Source: CAWDVR01 sp044869805
GTDB lineage: Bacteria > Acidobacteriota > Thermoanaerobaculia > Multivoradales > SZUA-115
Assembly (NCBI GenBank): GCA_044869805.1
Contig: JBIOXV010000155.1
Location: 9,736-73,735 of the forward strand
Length of the DNA stretch: 64,000 bases
Direction of reading: 5' to 3'
The position numbers were made by a program, and so were the translations under genes. The notes beneath the pieces are model-generated. The model worked only from the letters and a program-made list of their open reading frames with translations, was not told where the DNA came from and ran no database searches. Shown one piece after another: positions 42,856-53,091 of the stretch. Every line of letters begins with the position of its first letter. The first letter of the stretch is position 1.

Positions 42856-43482
42856 CTAGACCGCCTTGATGGGCTTCGCCTTGAGCCGGGTCTGGCCGTC
42901 TTCCTCCACCAACCGGAAGCGCACTTCCTCGCAGCCGGTCTTGCCACGCAGGGTGGCGACCTGCTGCGCCAGGTAGGAACGAAAGCTGTCGAGGTCGAAT
43001 CGCGCGCCGTTGCCGCCCGCCACCAGCCCCAGGTACAGGGCCTCGACGGCCTCGCCGTGGAGCGAGGTGTCGAGCACTACGCCCTCGGCGAGGTCGAACT
43101 GCGGCCCAGCGGCGGGAGCTGAGGGAGCCGCGGCCCGGCCCTCCTCGCGGTCGCGCAGGCGGCGGTTCTGCAGCTCGCTGTAGGCGTTGAAGCGGGCTTC
43201 GAGCTGCTGCAGGCGGAAACGGTCCGCCAAGTTGGTCATCGGGCGGTCGCGCAGGCGGCGCAGGGCGGCCTGCAGCCGGTCCTTGAGCTCGAGCGGCGGC
43301 ACCGGCAGGGCGCCGTTGAAGAAGCGCTCGAACTCCACCCGCAGGGCCTGGATGCCTTGCTCCAGCTTGTTGAGCGCGTCCCGCGTCGCCCACTCGCCGG
43401 TCTGCGTCCCGGTGGCTGAGGCTGGCGGCGGCGCCGGACGGGGCGGCGAGGGGCTGCGCGGCTTAGAATTCGTGGCGGCCAT
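42856..43482 (-). CDS. Unknown 208-residue protein, helical
   Basis: No family recognised. A Pro-rich N-terminus (1-30) is followed by an extended charged helical region (about 33-115: ALNKLEQGIQALRVEFERFF; ALRRLRDRPMTNLADRFRLQ; EARFNAYSELQNRRLRDREE). A small C-terminal domain (about 140-208) runs from HGEAVEALYLGLVAGG to GCEEVRFRLVEEDGQTRLKA. No signal peptide. It reads in the opposite direction to the NtrC-type gene, 147 bp away, and is followed by the TPR gene after 41 bp. A cytoplasmic regulator or assembly factor is possible. Confidence 0.65.
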   Translation of the reverse strand: MAATNSKPRSPSPPRPAPPPASATGTQTGEWATRDALNKLEQGIQALRVEFERFFNGALPVPPLELKDRLQAALRRLRDRPMTNLADRFRLQQLEARFNAYSELQNRRLRDREEGRAAAPSAPAAGPQFDLAEGVVLDTSLHGEAVEALYLGLVAGGNGARFDLDSFRSYLAQQVATLRGKTGCEEVRFRLVEEDGQTRLKAKPIKAV

Positions 43483-43629
43483 GAGTGTTCGAGGTCAGTG
43501 CCCGGTTCGCCCGGCGACAGGTAGAGAACCTGCGCTCCGCGGCCGCGCCCATCGATTATACGGGCCGGCTCTGCGCGCCATCCAGACCCGGGTGCGCCGC
43601 CCGTCTGCCGCGGGCCAGGAGCGAGAGCG

Positions 43630-44951
<1,322 letters not shown>

Positions 44952-44955
<4 letters not shown>

Positions 44956-45710
44956 CGTGCTTCTGGTGGCGCCGGCGGCGTTGCCACCCCGATCGGCCGC
45001 GCGCGCACGCCACCCTTGACCGAGAAGCTGGCGCTGGCGAAGGACACCACCCCGGGAAAGACAGCGCGGAAGTTCACCGCGCCGCCGGCGGCAAGCGTGG
45101 TCGGCGACAGCGAGGCCGCCTTCTCGGCGATCAACGAGCCGCCGGAACCGAGCAGCCGCACCGTCACCGAGATGTCGGTGACCAGGTCCTGCGAGGTGTT
45201 GGTCACCGTGCCCAGGATCTGGACGTCGAGGTTCTCGGGATCGTCGATCTGCCGCCACTGGGTGACCTCGAGCCCGCCGCCGTCGGCCGGTGCCTCGGCC
45301 GGCGGGGCCTCCGCACCCTCCGCGGCCGCCTCGTCGGTCAGAGGCTCGCCTTCGGGGGTGACGTGCGGCACGTCGGCGTCAGTCAGCACCAGGACCGGCT
45401 TCTTGGGCGGCGGCGGGGGAGGAGGAGGCGGCGCCGGCCGGGCCGCTTCCTCCGTCGCCTGGCGGCTGGCCTCGAGGTCGACCTCGGCGAGGCGGATCGA
45501 CGACAGGGTGCCGTTCGGCCGCTTGAACACCACCAGCTTGCCCTGCACCTTCCACGGGCCGGCGGTCTCCACCTTCTGGCCGTCGGCGGTGACCAGCCAG
45601 TCGGCGGCGGCGGGCAGGGCGGCCCAGGCGGCGAGCAGGCAGGCCGCCAGGGCCCTGCGGACGAACGGGGAGGGCCACACGGCAAGCGCTCTCGGGCTGA
45701 AGGTCGTCAT
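44952..45710 (-). CDS. Exported FxLYD-domain protein
   Basis: A 252-residue protein. A signal peptide (about 16-36, ACLLAAWAALPAAA) is followed by a beta segment (WLVTADGQKVETAGPWKVQG and VVFKRPNGTLSSIRLAEVDL) reminiscent of DUF4124-like or SH3-like modules. A Pro-rich linker includes ten consecutive prolines. The FxLYD domain is at about 150-240 (DVQILGTVTNTSQDLVTDIS... VRLLGSGGSLI). It is the last gene of the pilin-PilY1 series, 41 bp after PilY1. Its stop overlaps the convergent NtrC gene by 4 bp. Role unknown; pilus-associated by position. Confidence 0.75.
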
Positions 45711-45751
45711 GGCGGTCCTCCCGGCTGCTGCTTCGTGCTTGCCCAAGCCTA

Positions 45752-48700
45752 CTAGAACTCCTTCCAGTTCTTCTCCACGATGCCGATCGGGATCGGGATC
45801 GGCCGCACCTCGCCGGTGTCCGAACGGCGGAAGTTCACCTCGATGGTGTAGTTCGCGAACCGGGTGCGCGGTGGGAAGAGCTGCTTGAGCTTGTCGATCA
45901 CCGCCCGCCGCCACTCCAGCTCCTCCTCGTCGAATTCCGGCGCGCCCGACGGGTTGCCGGTCGCCCCCTGGTCGACGTAGGGCGGCGTCACCAGCGCTTC
46001 GCCGACGCTCAGGTAGCGCTCCGCGCCGCTGCCTTCGTCCGGCTGGATGGCGTCGCCGTTGGTGGTCAGGATCAGGAACACGCGGCTGTCGCCGGTGCGG
46101 GCGCAGACCTGGTCCTCGTCGGTGACGATCTGCGGCTGGAAGGCAGGGATGATGGTCACCCCAGCCACCGAGAACGCCGGTGCCACCACCCGCTCGTCGG
46201 GATCGAGGGTGATGACGAACCCTCTCGCCTTGCCCACCGGTGGGCGGACCAGGAAGTTCTCGCCGTCGTTGCTGGCGCCCTCCGAGTCGACGACCGTGTA
46301 GGCGGTTTCCAGCTTGGGCAGCCCCGCGTCGCCCCGGGCGAAGAGCTCGTCGGTGACGACGTACAGCCGCCCTTCGACGCCGGTCAGGTTCCACAAGTCC
46401 TCGCGGTCGCCGCTGCCGAAGACCAGGGCGAAACGCCCGGTCTCGGCGACCACGACCACCGTCGGCGGGAAGAAGATCGCCGGCCGCTGGCCTCCAGTCA
46501 GGGTGTCGAAGATCTTGAACGGCTCCCAGGCCTCGTTCGTCACCCGCTGCACGTCGTGCAGGGTGTCGTTGAGGTCGCGGGCGCTGAAGGCCTCCAGCGG
46601 CTGGGCCGACAGCAGGTCGACCTTGTACATGTAGCCGGCCGTGGTGCCGATGTAGACCACGTCGATGTAGCCGTCGTTGTTGATGTCCACCGCCGCCGGC
46701 GCCGAGGGGGCCGCGCCCTCGAGCTGGCGCTTGTAGATCGCCTCGCCGGTTTCGATGTCCACCATGTAGAGCCAGGTGCCGCTCTGCGGGTCGATGCGGC
46801 TCGCCGGGTCGAAGCCGCCGCCGAAGATCATCACCCAGCGCTCGGTGGTGCCGCCGGAGCCGTCCGCCAGCCGCACCCTGCCGATCACCGGCTGCGACCA
46901 GGTGCGGCCGAGGTCGGGAGCGTCGTTGTCGTCTTCGTCGAGGGCCACGCCCCACTCCGCCGGCGAGCCGCCGACCGAGTCGGTGAACTCCCAGAGCTCG
47001 GCGCCGAAGGGGTTGGGGCCGCAGGCCGTCTCGCTGTAGTTGGAGAGGCAGGTCGGCACCACGTCACGGTTGATTGGCTTGTTGTCGCTCCCCAGGCGAT
47101 CGGGCTGGGTGATGTCGAGGGCGTAGTAGCCGCTGACGAACGACTTGCCGTTGTCGAGCTCGACGTCGCCGCCGCCGTCGATGCTGCCGCCCTCGCGCAG
47201 GCCGCCGATCAGGATCGTGCGCCACCGGCGGTCGGCGGGGTCGACGGGATCGCCGCTCGAGTGCTCCGGGTCGAGGAAGATGCTGACCGCGCGCGGCGAG
47301 CCATCCACCGAGAAGATCTGGCGCTCGCCCTCGGCCACCTCTTTGACGATCGGCAGCACCATGCGCGGCATGAAGGCGAACAGCTCCTTGCCGGTGCCGT
47401 TGTCGAACCGGTTCGCGCCCTGGTCCCAGATGCCGGCGTCGAACAGGTGCACCATGCCGTCGTTGGCGCCCACGGCGAGCATCTTGCGCCGGAACTCGTG
47501 CTTCCTGGCGAAGCAGCGGTAGCCGGGGCTCGAGGACGAGCAGCTCCGGCCGTCGGAGTCGGAATCGTCGAAGTAGCGGTTGGTGGCGAACTCGGCGAAG
47601 TCGTCCGGCCGGTCGATGAGCAGCGGGTTGGCGTGGAAGATGTCGCCCAACACGTAAGTCACCTCGGTGGTTGCCTCCTCGGTAACGATGATGCCGGACT
47701 TCTCGACCAGGGTCTGCTTGATCACCGCGTTGGCCTGGTTGTCGGGCGGGCTGCCGGCGGAGGCCAGGTCGGCCAGCGTGTAGTTGAGGCCCAAGCCGTC
47801 CCACAGGTCCTGGCGCGCGGTGGCGGTGGCCGGCGGCTCGAACAGCACGCTCTCGTTGGGCACCGCCTGGGTGATCTGGTTCTTGGCCTTGGGGTAGAAC
47901 ACCCGGCGCTGGTCGGCGGCGTTGCCCAGCCGCAGGTTACCGGCATCGACCTCGCTCTGGTCGGGCGCCTGGGTGAGCAGCACCTCGCCGGCGTCCCACA
48001 GATGGCAGGCCGCTCGCACCGTGCCGCTGCACTGGATCGACTCGTCGGGCCTGCCGTCGTCGGTCTCGGGCAGGGGCTTCAGGAAGGCGTCGACGTGCCC
48101 GTCCCATACCGACTCCGCGTTGAGCGGCGTGAAAGTCGAGAGGAAGAGCTTGTCCTCCACCTCGGCCTGCACCGAGGGCGCGGCGGCGGCCGCGAAGGCG
48201 GCGGGCTCGCCGATCAGGTTGTTGACGATCTGCCGCAGGGCGGCGACCAGCTCCGCCTTGTTCTGCGGCAGGATCGGCTCGCCGGTGCCGCCGTTGGCGG
48301 CCATGCAGACCAGGCGATTTCCCGACGTGTTCTGCAGGCCGAACCCCACGACGTAGGTGAGGATGTCCTCCTGTGCGTGCAGGGAGGCGGTGAACGAGCA
48401 AGGGTCGCGGCCCGGGCAGGTGTCGTCGCCGTCGGTGATCACCAGCAGGTACTTCTTGCGGCAGGCCCAGTCGGGGTCGTTGGCGCCGGCGATGTCGCTC
48501 CAGCCCGTCTGGCCCTGGCAGGAGCCCTGTTCGCATCCGGCCCACCACTTGCGGAAGTCGGCCAACGAGAAGCCGAGCGGGGTCGAACCGTTGGCGAGCA
48601 GCGGCCGGACGGCCGCGTTGCGCAGGTGCAGCACGCCGCCGGTCAATGTGTCCTCGAAGTAGCGGGCAGTGCGGAAGTCAGGGTCCGCCTCGGCCAGTAT

Positions 48701-49804
48701 CCGGTTCGGTGCCAGGCGGTCCAGGATCTTTTCCTTGTGGTCGTCGGTCCAGTCGAGCGGGATGACGTCGCCCAGGTCCAGGTGCGGCCGGAAGGAAGGA
48801 TTGGGATGCACCGTCGTCGAGAAGCGGATGTTGTAGCTGCTGCGGGGGTCGGCGAGCGGGTCGTCGTTGGGGTCCCAGCCGTCGCAGGTGTTGCTCGCCG
48901 GCCCGTCGGCCGCGTTGCCCTGCGAGAAGTAGCCGAGCTGGGGGTTGGCGCGATCGGCGCCGTTGTCCCAGGAGTTGAAGTCCGAGATCAGATCGTAGTG
49001 CAGGGTCTCGTCCTGGATGAAGGTGCGGTCGGCGCAGCCGTCGTTGTCTTTGTTGCAGCGGTGCATCCTGAGCACGGCGTGGAAGTGCGAGCTGCCGATC
49101 GTCTCGCCGGAAACCACTCGGAACTGGAAGCGGTAGGTGCGGTCGGGACTGTCCGCCGTGTTGCGGATGTAGATCAGCCGGGTGCCGGCCGCGCTGGTGT
49201 CGCCGAGCAGCCCGAGCTGGGCGCAGCGGCCGAGGCGGGCCATCTCCCAGGCGTCGGTGACGGTGGCGGCGTTGCCGAACTCGAAGCCCGCGGTGTCGCC
49301 ACCGGAGTTGCACTCGAAGGTGCGGCCGAACACCTGGGTGGAGCCCGCGGCCGGGAAGATCGGCCCGCCGTTGGGGAGCTGGATGCCGTCGGTGCCCGCC
49401 TCGAGCTGGTAGAGCCAGTGCTTGCCGATCATCCCCAGGGTGTCCTGGTTGTAGGTGGCGAAGCCGAGCTGCACGCCCTCCAGGTCCTTGAGCACCTCGT
49501 AGAGCGCCTCCTTGGCCTGGTAGAACTTGGAAGCGGGGTCGTCGCCATTCATCGGTACGTAGCAGTCACCCTCCGGGCACAGGAAGGTGCACTCCCCGGC
49601 GTCGAACTGCGCCTGGCTGCACGGCGGCGACCAGTGCATGGAGCCCGAGGTGTCGAGGATGATGAACAGGTAGGGGTCGCCGGAGGACTCGCGCAGCAGG
49701 TCGCGGTCGTCGGCCGTGGCGCTTGCGGCGGCGAGCAGCAGGGCGGCGATCGCGGCCGCGGCGGCCGGGGCGGTGGCGAGGCGTTTGGGCTGGCTGTAGG
49801 ACAT
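45752..49804 (-). CDS. pilY1: Type IV pilus tip adhesin PilY1
   Basis: A 1350-residue exported protein. A signal peptide (1-31) is followed by a von Willebrand A domain with MIDAS motif DTSGS at 51-55. A large middle region leads to a C-terminal seven-bladed beta-propeller (from about residue 750: DIFHANPLLIDRPDD, GANDGMVHLFDAG, GFDPASRIDPQSGTWLYMVD). A calcium loop DINNDGYID lies near 1038-1046, the conserved PilY1 site that controls pilus extension and retraction. Many Cys in the N-terminal half suggest disulfides. It follows the minor pilins in the standard order. Adhesion and mechanosensing roles are known for homologues. Confidence 0.92.
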   Translation of the reverse strand: MSYSQPKRLATAPAAAAAIAALLLAAASATADDRDLLRESSGDPYLFIILDTSGSMHWSPPCSQAQFDAGECTFLCPEGDCYVPMNGDDPASKFYQAKEALYEVLKDLEGVQLGFATYNQDTLGMIGKHWLYQLEAGTDGIQLPNGGPIFPAAGSTQVFGRTFECNSGGDTAGFEFGNAATVTDAWEMARLGRCAQLGLLGDTSAAGTRLIYIRNTADSPDRTYRFQFRVVSGETIGSSHFHAVLRMHRCNKDNDGCADRTFIQDETLHYDLISDFNSWDNGADRANPQLGYFSQGNAADGPASNTCDGWDPNDDPLADPRSSYNIRFSTTVHPNPSFRPHLDLGDVIPLDWTDDHKEKILDRLAPNRILAEADPDFRTARYFEDTLTGGVLHLRNAAVRPLLANGSTPLGFSLADFRKWWAGCEQGSCQGQTGWSDIAGANDPDWACRKKYLLVITDGDDTCPGRDPCSFTASLHAQEDILTYVVGFGLQNTSGNRLVCMAANGGTGEPILPQNKAELVAALRQIVNNLIGEPAAFAAAAAPSVQAEVEDKLFLSTFTPLNAESVWDGHVDAFLKPLPETDDGRPDESIQCSGTVRAACHLWDAGEVLLTQAPDQSEVDAGNLRLGNAADQRRVFYPKAKNQITQAVPNESVLFEPPATATARQDLWDGLGLNYTLADLASAGSPPDNQANAVIKQTLVEKSGIIVTEEATTEVTYVLGDIFHANPLLIDRPDDFAEFATNRYFDDSDSDGRSCSSSSPGYRCFARKHEFRRKMLAVGANDGMVHLFDAGIWDQGANRFDNGTGKELFAFMPRMVLPIVKEVAEGERQIFSVDGSPRAVSIFLDPEHSSGDPVDPADRRWRTILIGGLREGGSIDGGGDVELDNGKSFVSGYYALDITQPDRLGSDNKPINRDVVPTCLSNYSETACGPNPFGAELWEFTDSVGGSPAEWGVALDEDDNDAPDLGRTWSQPVIGRVRLADGSGGTTERWVMIFGGGFDPASRIDPQSGTWLYMVDIETGEAIYKRQLEGAAPSAPAAVDINNDGYIDVVYIGTTAGYMYKVDLLSAQPLEAFSARDLNDTLHDVQRVTNEAWEPFKIFDTLTGGQRPAIFFPPTVVVVAETGRFALVFGSGDREDLWNLTGVEGRLYVVTDELFARGDAGLPKLETAYTVVDSEGASNDGENFLVRPPVGKARGFVITLDPDERVVAPAFSVAGVTIIPAFQPQIVTDEDQVCARTGDSRVFLILTTNGDAIQPDEGSGAERYLSVGEALVTPPYVDQGATGNPSGAPEFDEEELEWRRAVIDKLKQLFPPRTRFANYTIEVNFRRSDTGEVRPIPIPIGIVEKNWKEF

Positions 49805-49832
49805 GGCTTCTCCTCCCCGGCGGCCGGAGCGG

Positions 49833-50411
49833 CTAGAACTTCACCTGTTCCGCTTCCTCTTCAGTGAGATCGATCGACGCGCTCTGCAGCTCGAAGGGTT
49901 GCATCTCGAACATCACCGACAGAGTCTTCTGGGCCTGGGTCTGGGCGTCTTCCGGGATCTCCGGGTCGTCGCCGGCCCAGGTGAGCTCGGTCGCCGTCGA
50001 GGTGACGGCGTGGTTGACGCGGTAGTAGGACTTCTCGTTGATGTTGACCGGGCAGAGGTTGCAGGGCCCGTAGCCGATCGGCACCAGCGGCGAGACGGCG
50101 ATCTGGAAGCCGCGGGCCGAGGTCAGTGCGGTGTTGTCCGGCATGTTGACGCCGGAGAACATGCGCGCGTTCTGCCCGTCGTAGTCGCGCCGCGTCATCA
50201 CCCGCGCGAGCGAGGTCTGGAGGCCCGAGTTCGCGGCGTAGAAGGTCCTGGTGATCGCCCGCTCGGAGCCGCCGATCTCCATCTCCATGGTGGTGACGGT
50301 GGCCAGCGAGAGGCCCATGATGGTGAGCAGCAGCAGCACCAGCAGCACTCCCATGTAGGCGCTGCCGCGCTCGCCGGAAGCCCGGGGTACGAGATCGGCG
50401 GTGGTTTTCAT
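49833..50411 (-). CDS. pilX: Minor pilin PilX-type prepilin
   Basis: A 192-residue protein with a type III leader ending ERG at residue 16. The helix SAYMGVLLVLLLLTIMGLSL follows. Position +5 is Gly, not Glu, as in many PilX-family minor pilins that sit at or near the tip. TTMEMEIGGSERAITRTFYA is the family's post-helix block. I prefer the ATG at 50411 (AAAGGGA, 6 bp spacing) to the ATG at 50429. It lies between PilW and PilY1. Confidence 0.85.
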   Translation of the reverse strand: MKTTADLVPRASGERGSAYMGVLLVLLLLTIMGLSLATVTTMEMEIGGSERAITRTFYAANSGLQTSLARVMTRRDYDGQNARMFSGVNMPDNTALTSARGFQIAVSPLVPIGYGPCNLCPVNINEKSYYRVNHAVTSTATELTWAGDDPEIPEDAQTQAQKTLSVMFEMQPFELQSASIDLTEEEAEQVKF

Positions 50412-50447
50412 GTGCTGTCCCTTTGCCATGCTCCTGTCCCCTTCTGC

Positions 50448-51710
50448 TCAGCCGGCGTTGCGCAGGTCGACGGTGGTGGTGACGGAGCGCCGGCGGAACC
50501 ACAGCTCGCGGTCCTCGTTGAGCGGCGAGCCGTCATAGTCGTGGTCCTCCACCAGGTCCAGCTCCGGCGCCAGGTAGCCGCGGTCACGGCGCTCGCTGCG
50601 GATCAGGCTGGTGGCGCGCAGGTACATCAAGGTCCCGGCGGACCACCGCGCCTCGCTGTCGTCGTCGCCGGCCGTGTTGTAGAGCCACTCGTCCGCGACC
50701 AGGTCGCCGCCTTCGTCCAGGCTCCCGTCGGTGACCGCGCCGTCGCCGTCTCCGTCGACGCCGATGGCGAGCTGGAGGTCGATGACGTTGTCGACCATGT
50801 CCACGGCCCAGCTCGTCGCATCGTCGTTCCACGGCTCCTGCGTGCCGGGGTAGACGCGCGCCCGCGACAGCACCGGCCTGAGCTCGTCGCCGGCGACCAC
50901 CTCGCGCACGTAGTAGCGATACTCCTCGAGCAGGCCGATGTGGCCGTAGCTCAAGAGCGTGTCGGGGAAGGCACCGCCGGGGGTGAGCGCCATGTACTCG
51001 TCGGTGTGCGTGCCGCCGGTGATGTTGAAGGCGATCACCGGGTTCTCTGGGTTGGTGATGTCGGAACCATCGGGGTCCAGCTCGACGACGGCGTAGAGCT
51101 GGTCGCTGATCGTGCTGACGATCATCAGCGCCTCGGGGCGGCCCTCCTCGACTGCCTCGACGATGGCGGAGAGGTCCTGCGGGATGCCGCTGCGCGTCGG
51201 CGTGGTCAGCGTGAGCTCGCCGGTGGTCGAGGCCGAGGGAGTGGCGCCGTCGAAGGTGATCGCCTCACCGGTCTCGATCGGCGACTGGTAGATCGGGGCA
51301 CCGAACACTCCGCGCACCACCAGCACGTCGGTGCCTTCGAGCACCGCGGGTGTCGCATCGTCGTCGGGGTTGATGTGGGCGTCGGCGTCGGCGGCATCGA
51401 GCACGGCGAGCGCCATCCCCTCCGGGACGGTGCCCAGCGGCACGCCGCCGCGCCCCGCCATCTGCATGATGCGCGCGACGTCGTGCTGCGCGATGCGCTG
51501 CCCCTGCTGCATCTCCGCCACGTCGGTCTGCACGCGCGAGATGCGCGCGTTGACCTCGAAGAGGTTGTAGACCACGATCAGCAGCAGGATGGAGAGCACG
51601 AGCGCGACCAGCACCTCGATCAAGGTGAAGCCGGCTTGGTGGCCGGAGGCCGGGAGTGGGTGGCCGGAGGGCCGCGGGCGCGATGCGAGAGAGAGCTTGG
51701 GCGTCGTCAT
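50448..51710 (-). CDS. pilW: Minor pilin PilW-type prepilin
   Basis: A 420-residue prepilin, long for PilW but in range. The class III signal has a 27-residue leader ending HQAG, followed by FTLIEVLVALVLSILLLIVV with Glu at +5. ISRVQTDVAEMQQGQRIAQH is the family's conserved post-helix segment. The C-terminal globular part is Asp/Glu-rich and may bind calcium. Minor pilins prime pilus assembly and carry PilY1 to the tip. Confidence 0.88.
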   Translation of the reverse strand: MTTPKLSLASRPRPSGHPLPASGHQAGFTLIEVLVALVLSILLLIVVYNLFEVNARISRVQTDVAEMQQGQRIAQHDVARIMQMAGRGGVPLGTVPEGMALAVLDAADADAHINPDDDATPAVLEGTDVLVVRGVFGAPIYQSPIETGEAITFDGATPSASTTGELTLTTPTRSGIPQDLSAIVEAVEEGRPEALMIVSTISDQLYAVVELDPDGSDITNPENPVIAFNITGGTHTDEYMALTPGGAFPDTLLSYGHIGLLEEYRYYVREVVAGDELRPVLSRARVYPGTQEPWNDDATSWAVDMVDNVIDLQLAIGVDGDGDGAVTDGSLDEGGDLVADEWLYNTAGDDDSEARWSAGTLMYLRATSLIRSERRDRGYLAPELDLVEDHDYDGSPLNEDRELWFRRRSVTTTVDLRNAG

Positions 51711-51725
51711 GGTCGTCTCCCGGCG

Positions 51726-52286
51726 CTAGACCGTTTTCAGGGCGCGGACGAGGATGCGCCGGCCACCGATCGGGCCGCCTCCCTGGCCGCCGGCAAACGA
51801 CTCGAGGGTGACCTCGATCTCCTTGATCTGCACCACCTCCGGCGCCGCGTCGCCGTCGAGCGGCGTGTCGAGGTCGCCGTCGTCGAGCAGGTCCTGGAGC
51901 CCGAACTGCCGGATGCGCGTCGTCCGCTGGTAGCGGATGGTGGGCGAATCCGGTACCTCGTCGCTCCAGGCCTTGGTCTCCGGGTCCCAGTAGGCGATGG
52001 TCTCGAGCACCTCGTCGCCCGACTCCAGGGTGAGCTGGGCATCGTCGAACGCGAGCTGGGACAGCTCCTCGACCCGCGACTTGGCGAGGTTGGAGATCTG
52101 CGTGGAGTCGGCGCCGACGGCGTTGTTCATCGCCGAGCGGAAGAAGAGGGGCAGGATCCCCAGGACCATGAACAGCAGTAGCAGCGAGGCGATGAGCACC
52201 TCGACGATCGACAGGCCGGCCTCGGCCCGGCGGGGGCCGCGGGCGAGCCGGGCCCAGGGCTCACGGGTTGCTTCGAGGGCGCTCAT
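51726..52286 (-). CDS. pilV: Minor pilin PilV-type prepilin
   Basis: A 186-residue prepilin. Leader of 24 residues ending AEAG, then LSIVEVLIASLLLLFMVLGI with Glu at +5. The post-helix NNAVGADSTQISNLAKSRVE is typical of PilV. ATG at 52286 overlaps the FimT-like stop (ATGA), so the two are translated together. A Leu rather than Phe at +1 is unusual but known in PilV. Confidence 0.85.
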   Translation of the reverse strand: MSALEATREPWARLARGPRRAEAGLSIVEVLIASLLLLFMVLGILPLFFRSAMNNAVGADSTQISNLAKSRVEELSQLAFDDAQLTLESGDEVLETIAYWDPETKAWSDEVPDSPTIRYQRTTRIRQFGLQDLLDDGDLDTPLDGDAAPEVVQIKEIEVTLESFAGGQGGGPIGGRRILVRALKTV

Positions 52287-52966
52287 TCGTTCCACTCCCA
52301 TGGCTCACCGTCCTGGTCGCGGGTGTAGTAGTTCATGCCGTCCGGCCCCGGCGTGCGGTCCGGGTCGTACTTGCGGATCTGCACGCGGGCCGTCGCCTGC
52401 GGCGAGACGCGCACCTCGAAGAAGTTCCCCGGCTCGCCCTCGCCGGTGCGGAAGCCGAGGCGGAAAGCGCCGAGATCGCGGATCGAGCCGTCGGTCTGCA
52501 TCACGGCGACGTTGGGCACGTCCTCGTCCGGGACCTCGGTGAACTGGTCCACCGCATCCGGCCCGCCGGGCTCGGAGTCGTCGGGGCCCCAGAAGCGGAC
52601 GCCCTCCGGCAGCGGGATGGCGCCGATGCGGTAGTCGGTGGCCCCCGGGTTGGCACCGTCCACCGCGGTGAACAGGAGGTCGCTGCCGCGGCTGCCGTCC
52701 TCGAGGTTGACGTCGGCGAAAGCGAAGAGCTGCTGCTGGTCGAGGTCGATGCCGACCACCACGGGCACGCCGCGCTTGATGGCTTCCATGCGCGCCCGCG
52801 AGAGCAGCATCGAGGTTTCGGTGGTGGCGGCCTGGAACCGGCTGCGACGGACCAGGTAGAGCAGATTCGGCAGCGCCAGCGCGATGAGCACCATCAGCAC
52901 CAGCAGCATCACCACGCCCTCGACCAGGGTGAAGCCAGACGTCCGGCGACCCGTGCGTTCTTTCAT
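52283..52966 (-). CDS. fimT: Minor pilin FimT/GspH-type prepilin
   Basis: A 227-residue prepilin. Leader of 11 residues (MKERTGRRTSG) then FTLVEGVVMLLVLMVLIALA with Glu at +5. SRFQAATTETSMLLSRARME is the FimT/GspH block. It heads the FimT-PilV-PilW-PilX-PilY1 series. A sigma-54 promoter match lies immediately upstream, leaving only about 6 nt of leader and no clear ribosome site. The start could therefore be leaderless, or transcription may come from further up. Confidence 0.85.
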   Translation of the reverse strand: MKERTGRRTSGFTLVEGVVMLLVLMVLIALALPNLLYLVRRSRFQAATTETSMLLSRARMEAIKRGVPVVVGIDLDQQQLFAFADVNLEDGSRGSDLLFTAVDGANPGATDYRIGAIPLPEGVRFWGPDDSEPGGPDAVDQFTEVPDEDVPNVAVMQTDGSIRDLGAFRLGFRTGEGEPGNFFEVRVSPQATARVQIRKYDPDRTPGPDGMNYYTRDQDGEPWEWNE

Positions 52967-52983
52967 GGTGCGGCGCTGACGTG

Positions 52984-52998
52984 GCAAGGCCCGTGCCA
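52984..52998 (-). promoter_or_regulatory. Sigma-54 promoter match before the FimT-like gene
   Basis: Minus strand TGGCACGGGCCTTGC, with GG and GC exactly 10 bp apart. It is a perfect match to the TGGCACR-N4-TTGC consensus. Predicted start is near 52972, only 6 nt before the ATG. Confidence 0.55.
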
Positions 52999-53091
52999 TC
53001 GATGGGGCGGCCACGCCGGCCTCCACAAGTGCTTGCAGGGCAGTGAGTTCGATCCGGCGGCCGAGTGGAGGGGCGCGGGCCCGCGGCCGGT

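Noticed and set aside
46556..49867. A 1103-codon plus-strand frame opposite pilY1
   Set aside because: The minus strand shows VWA, propeller and calcium-loop motifs. The antisense product is featureless.
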